Below are positions 61,362 through 64,000 of a stretch of 64,000 nucleotides of DNA, piece after piece. Location: the NCBI RefSeq assembly GCF_042477335.2, contig NC_091255.1, positions 12,440,501-12,504,500 of the forward strand, in the 5' to 3' direction. The position numbers and the translations under genes were made by a program. Position 1 is the first letter of the stretch, and each line of letters starts with the position of its first letter. The notes under the pieces are model-generated. The model ran no database searches. It was not told the DNA's origin and saw nothing but the letters and a program-made list of their open reading frames with translations. The DNA comes from Ovis canadensis (lineage: Eukaryota > Chordata > Mammalia > Artiodactyla > Bovidae).

Positions 61362-62475
61362 ACATCGACTGTTCTATATTTTTATGGACACATACTATAT
61401 TGCTAGAAGCTATTTTGGCTCATTTTCTTTTAAGTGTAGAATACAAGATTGCCTGCTACGAATACCTCTTCATGCTCAAGAATGGACTCCCCTCTCTTCT
61501 CCTTTTACCTCTGCCTCCAGTTCCTGTGATGACTGAGGCTAGCATGTCTTTTAGGAGAAAAGGTACATATTTTCAGGCTAAAAACTACATCAGTATATCT
61601 TCCAAAATTACTGAAACTACATTAAGTATTAGAAGAAGAAAAACTAGAATAAGTAGAGTAAAGAGGAAGGGGAAGAAAAGAAGAGGAGAAAGAAGAAGAG
61701 AATAAAGCAGGAAATACATTTGTATTATGGGCCCACTGTAAATATTCCACCAGAACTTCATTGTCTGGTGTTTTACATTTAATTATTTTACTATCCAACT
61801 TAGTGGAATAAAAAAGAGGCAGAAGTCTTGTCCCTATGTTCAAGAAGCTTGCAAGCATTCCTCTTCAAGATGGCAAATAATGATTTGCTCTGTAAAGCTT
61901 GTACAGCAAGTCTTTGTAAAGTAATTGGGCCATCTATCAGCCTGAACTAGGTGAAACTGCACATTTTTAAAATTCAAGTTTACTGGTAAAAGTAGAATGC
62001 TAATTAAAGTTGCTTATTTATGAGAAAACATTTTTAAAGATCCAAATGACAAATCAATTGAATTAATAGTTAATATTTCCTATTTAATATTTAGCACTGA
62101 AACTGCAATAAGCAAAATTAGTTTCATTATTTTGTCTTCTGCTGAAGTGAACTAATTTTCTTGACCATGACAAGTATGTATCTGAATATTATTTGTAGAT
62201 CTCAGTTATTACTGATTATTTAAACATGAGTATAAATTTATTTGAATCTGTAAGAAATATAGTGAGAGAAATATGATTGTGACAAAATGCTCTCAATGTG
62301 GGAATATATGCTGCCTCTTTTATGATAATCAATAGAATAACAAGGGTAAAATAAAAATTCACAAATTGCTATATTCCATTTAAATTCTGGGGTGATTCTC
62401 TTAGATTACAACTCTTTTGGTTAGAAAACATGATTTCAAGCTCCTTTAAGTTAGGAAACATACGATACTTAAGCC
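61362..62475. other. Anonymous sequence with a purine-rich run
   Basis: A GA-rich run (61628-61705, 'agaagaagaaaaactagaat' to 'ggagaaagaagaagagaata') is the only structure I see. The 153-codon frame that spans it from 61244 is BovB plus low-complexity sequence and is not a gene. Confidence 0.4.
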
Positions 62476-62693
62476 CTTCATTGTTGTCATTTAGCTGTCA
62501 TGCTGGGTCCAACTCTTTTGAGACTCCATGGACTGTAGCCTGCCAGGCGCCTCGGTACATGGGATTTACCAGGCAAGAATACTGGAGCAGGTTGCCATTT
62601 CCTTCTCCAGGGGATCTTCCTGACCCAGGTATTGAACCTACATCTCCTTCATTGTAGGGGATTCTTTACCACTGAGCTACCAGCGAATCCCTC
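62476..62693 (-). mobile_element. Bov-tA SINE
   Basis: Antisense SINE from 'catttagctgtcatgctggg' to 'accactgagctaccagcgaa', full length or nearly so. Confidence 0.9.
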
Positions 62694-63061
62694 ACATTAC
62701 CTAAACTATGCCTTGCAATGTAAATTAAAATGTAAGTATTTATGTTTATATGAAACTATAATTATTTAAAAATTTACTTAGTTCTCTACTAATCCAGATT
62801 ATTTATTAGTCAGCCAACATCTTGAGACTAGGCTATAGGAGATGATATTCTCAGGTATAATTCAGATCAACTATAAATAAATGGCCCCTTTTTTAGAATC
62901 CCTAAAATAATTATCTTGCTTTAAATATTTGGATCAAAAATGAAGAATCATGCTATTTCCTGTTTCCAGAATCCTTTATCAAGTCTCAGGTAAAATGAAT
63001 TTCTTTAGATCTCTGATCTCACAAATCAGGCTCGATTTTTAATGTATTTATTTATTAACAA
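62694..63061. other. Anonymous AT-rich sequence
   Basis: Nothing recognised. Confidence 0.4.
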
Positions 63062-63316
63062 TTAACTCCAGTACTTTGACCACCTCATGCAAAGAGCTGA
63101 CTCATTGGAAAAGACTCTGCTGCTGGGAAGGATTGGGGGCAGGAGGAGAAGGGGACGACAAAGGATGAGATGGCTGGATGGCATCACGAACTCAATGGAC
63201 GTGAGACTGAGTGAACTCCGGGAGTTGTTGATGGACAGGGAGGCCTGGCATGCTGCAATTCATGGGGTCGCAAAGAGTCAGACACGACTGAGCTACTGAA
63301 CTGAACTGAACTGAAT
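63062..63316 (+). mobile_element. BovB LINE 3' end, 255 bp
   Basis: Forward BovB from 'ctccagtactttgaccacct' to the repeated tail 'ctgaactgaactgaactgaa'. It is among the least diverged copies here. The 70-codon frame at 63087-63299 is the ORF2 end. Confidence 0.95.
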
Positions 63317-63404
63317 CTGTTGTTATTATGAACTTGCTTCGAGGAAATACAAATACCAATAGTACTTGGATAATGATTTGTATATTTGTTTTCTTCAATA
63401 GTCC

Positions 63405-63515
63405 GTAAGCATTCTGAGAGCTCAGACCACAGCTTGCTTGTTTATAGCTCTGTCCCCGGAGCCAAGCACAGTGCTTTGAATTTTGTAAGAAATCAAACAA
63501 TTTGTTGAATGAATA
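63405..63515 (+). mobile_element. L2 LINE 3' end
   Basis: 'cagaccacagcttgcttgtt', 'agctctgtccccggagccaa' and 'gcacagtgctttgaattttg', ending 'aatttgttgaatgaat': the typical L2 terminus in forward orientation. Confidence 0.65.
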
Positions 63516-63631
63516 CACAGAAGAAATTAACTCTTTTATGTAAGGCAGCAAGGAGCTAATTTCCATGTATTACTATTTTATAAATAATCCCTCGGAAAAT
63601 GTTCAGTATATAATGTTCAGTTCAGTGTAAG

Positions 63632-63852
63632 AGGGTTTCTCTGGTGGCTCAGACGGTAAAGCGTCTGCCTGCAATGAGGGAGACCCGGGTTTTTGATTCC
63701 TGGGTCGCGAAGATCCCCTGGAGCAGGAAATGGCAATCCACTCCAGCACTCTTCCCTGGAAAATCCCATGACAGAGGAGCCTGATAGGCTACAGGCCATG
63801 GGGACGCAAAGAGTCGGACACGACTGAGCAACTTCACTTCACTTCACTTCAA
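63632..63852 (+). mobile_element. Bov-tA SINE with short TSD
   Basis: Forward, full-length SINE: 'gtttctctggtggctcagac', 'agcgtctgcctgcaatgagg', 'gtcggacacgactgagcaac' and a (cttca)n tail. tgtaag at 63626-63631 and 63853-63858 fits its target-site duplication. Confidence 0.93.
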
Positions 63853-64000
63853 TGTAAGGACTGAAACAGCAGATTCAAATATGTAGTATGATCTTAGCTT
63901 TGTAAAAAAATATATATACAAGCATAAAATGATAAAGCATTTTAAGATGTTGTCTCTGTATCACAGTATTATAATTTTCTGCTTTTCGCCTTGACATTGA

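Noticed and set aside
61244..61705. 153-codon frame with an Arg/Lys-rich end
   Set aside because: Begins in antisense BovB and ends in a GA-rich simple repeat.

Overview
The window is nuclear DNA from a ruminant (cattle, sheep, goat or a close relative). The evidence is the dense mix of BovB (RTE-class LINE) fragments, tRNA-headed Bov-tA/Bov-A2 SINEs that share their tail with BovB, artiodactyl L1 3' ends and a piece of a CHR-type SINE. These lie on an older mammalian layer of MIR, L2, L1M, MLT1/MaLR LTRs and hAT MITEs. I cannot tell the species. I found no functional protein-coding gene and no convincing exon of one. Almost every open reading frame is either a remnant of BovB or L1 ORF2 or an accident inside SINE sequence.

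Layout. 1-2.45 kb: an L1M 3' end and an MLT1 LTR, each split by younger insertions. 2.45-5.5 kb: the longest stretch without a recognised repeat. 5.5-17.3 kb: a MaLR LTR, a hAT MITE, MIRs, BovB copies, an MLT1 LTR split by a SINE pair, and L1 pieces. 19.2-21.8 kb: a BovB with clear target-site duplications, interrupted by about 480 bp. That insert is an inverted plus a direct copy of sequence lying 1.5 kb downstream. 22.2-27.5 kb: an old L1M holding a tRNA-Gly(TCC)-like sequence, a SINE dimer and a BovB. 28.1-29.8 kb: the longest BovB coding remnant (endonuclease to reverse transcriptase), lacking its 3' end. 30-36.5 kb: mostly old MIR, L2, MLT1 and L1. 36.5-45.6 kb: one ruminant L1 broken by SINEs, two BovBs and a 26-bp SINE tail. 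48.4-49.6 kb: hAT MITEs, one holding a BovB that itself holds an L1 piece. 49.76-52.03 kb: a processed pseudogene of HSPD1 (mitochondrial Hsp60). 53.8-55.8 kb: an inverted (twin-primed) BovB followed by a three-layer nest of SINE and L1. 57.7-64 kb: scattered BovB, SINE and L2 copies.

The 15 or so BovB copies sum, by my own boundaries, to about 12.5 kb, roughly a fifth of the window. None has an intact endonuclease plus reverse transcriptase frame. No genes act together here. The interest lies in how the elements inserted: target-site duplications, template switches, filler DNA and extreme truncation. Family names come from recognising consensus sequence by eye, not from a database search, and most edges are good to about 5-20 bp unless a target-site duplication is given.
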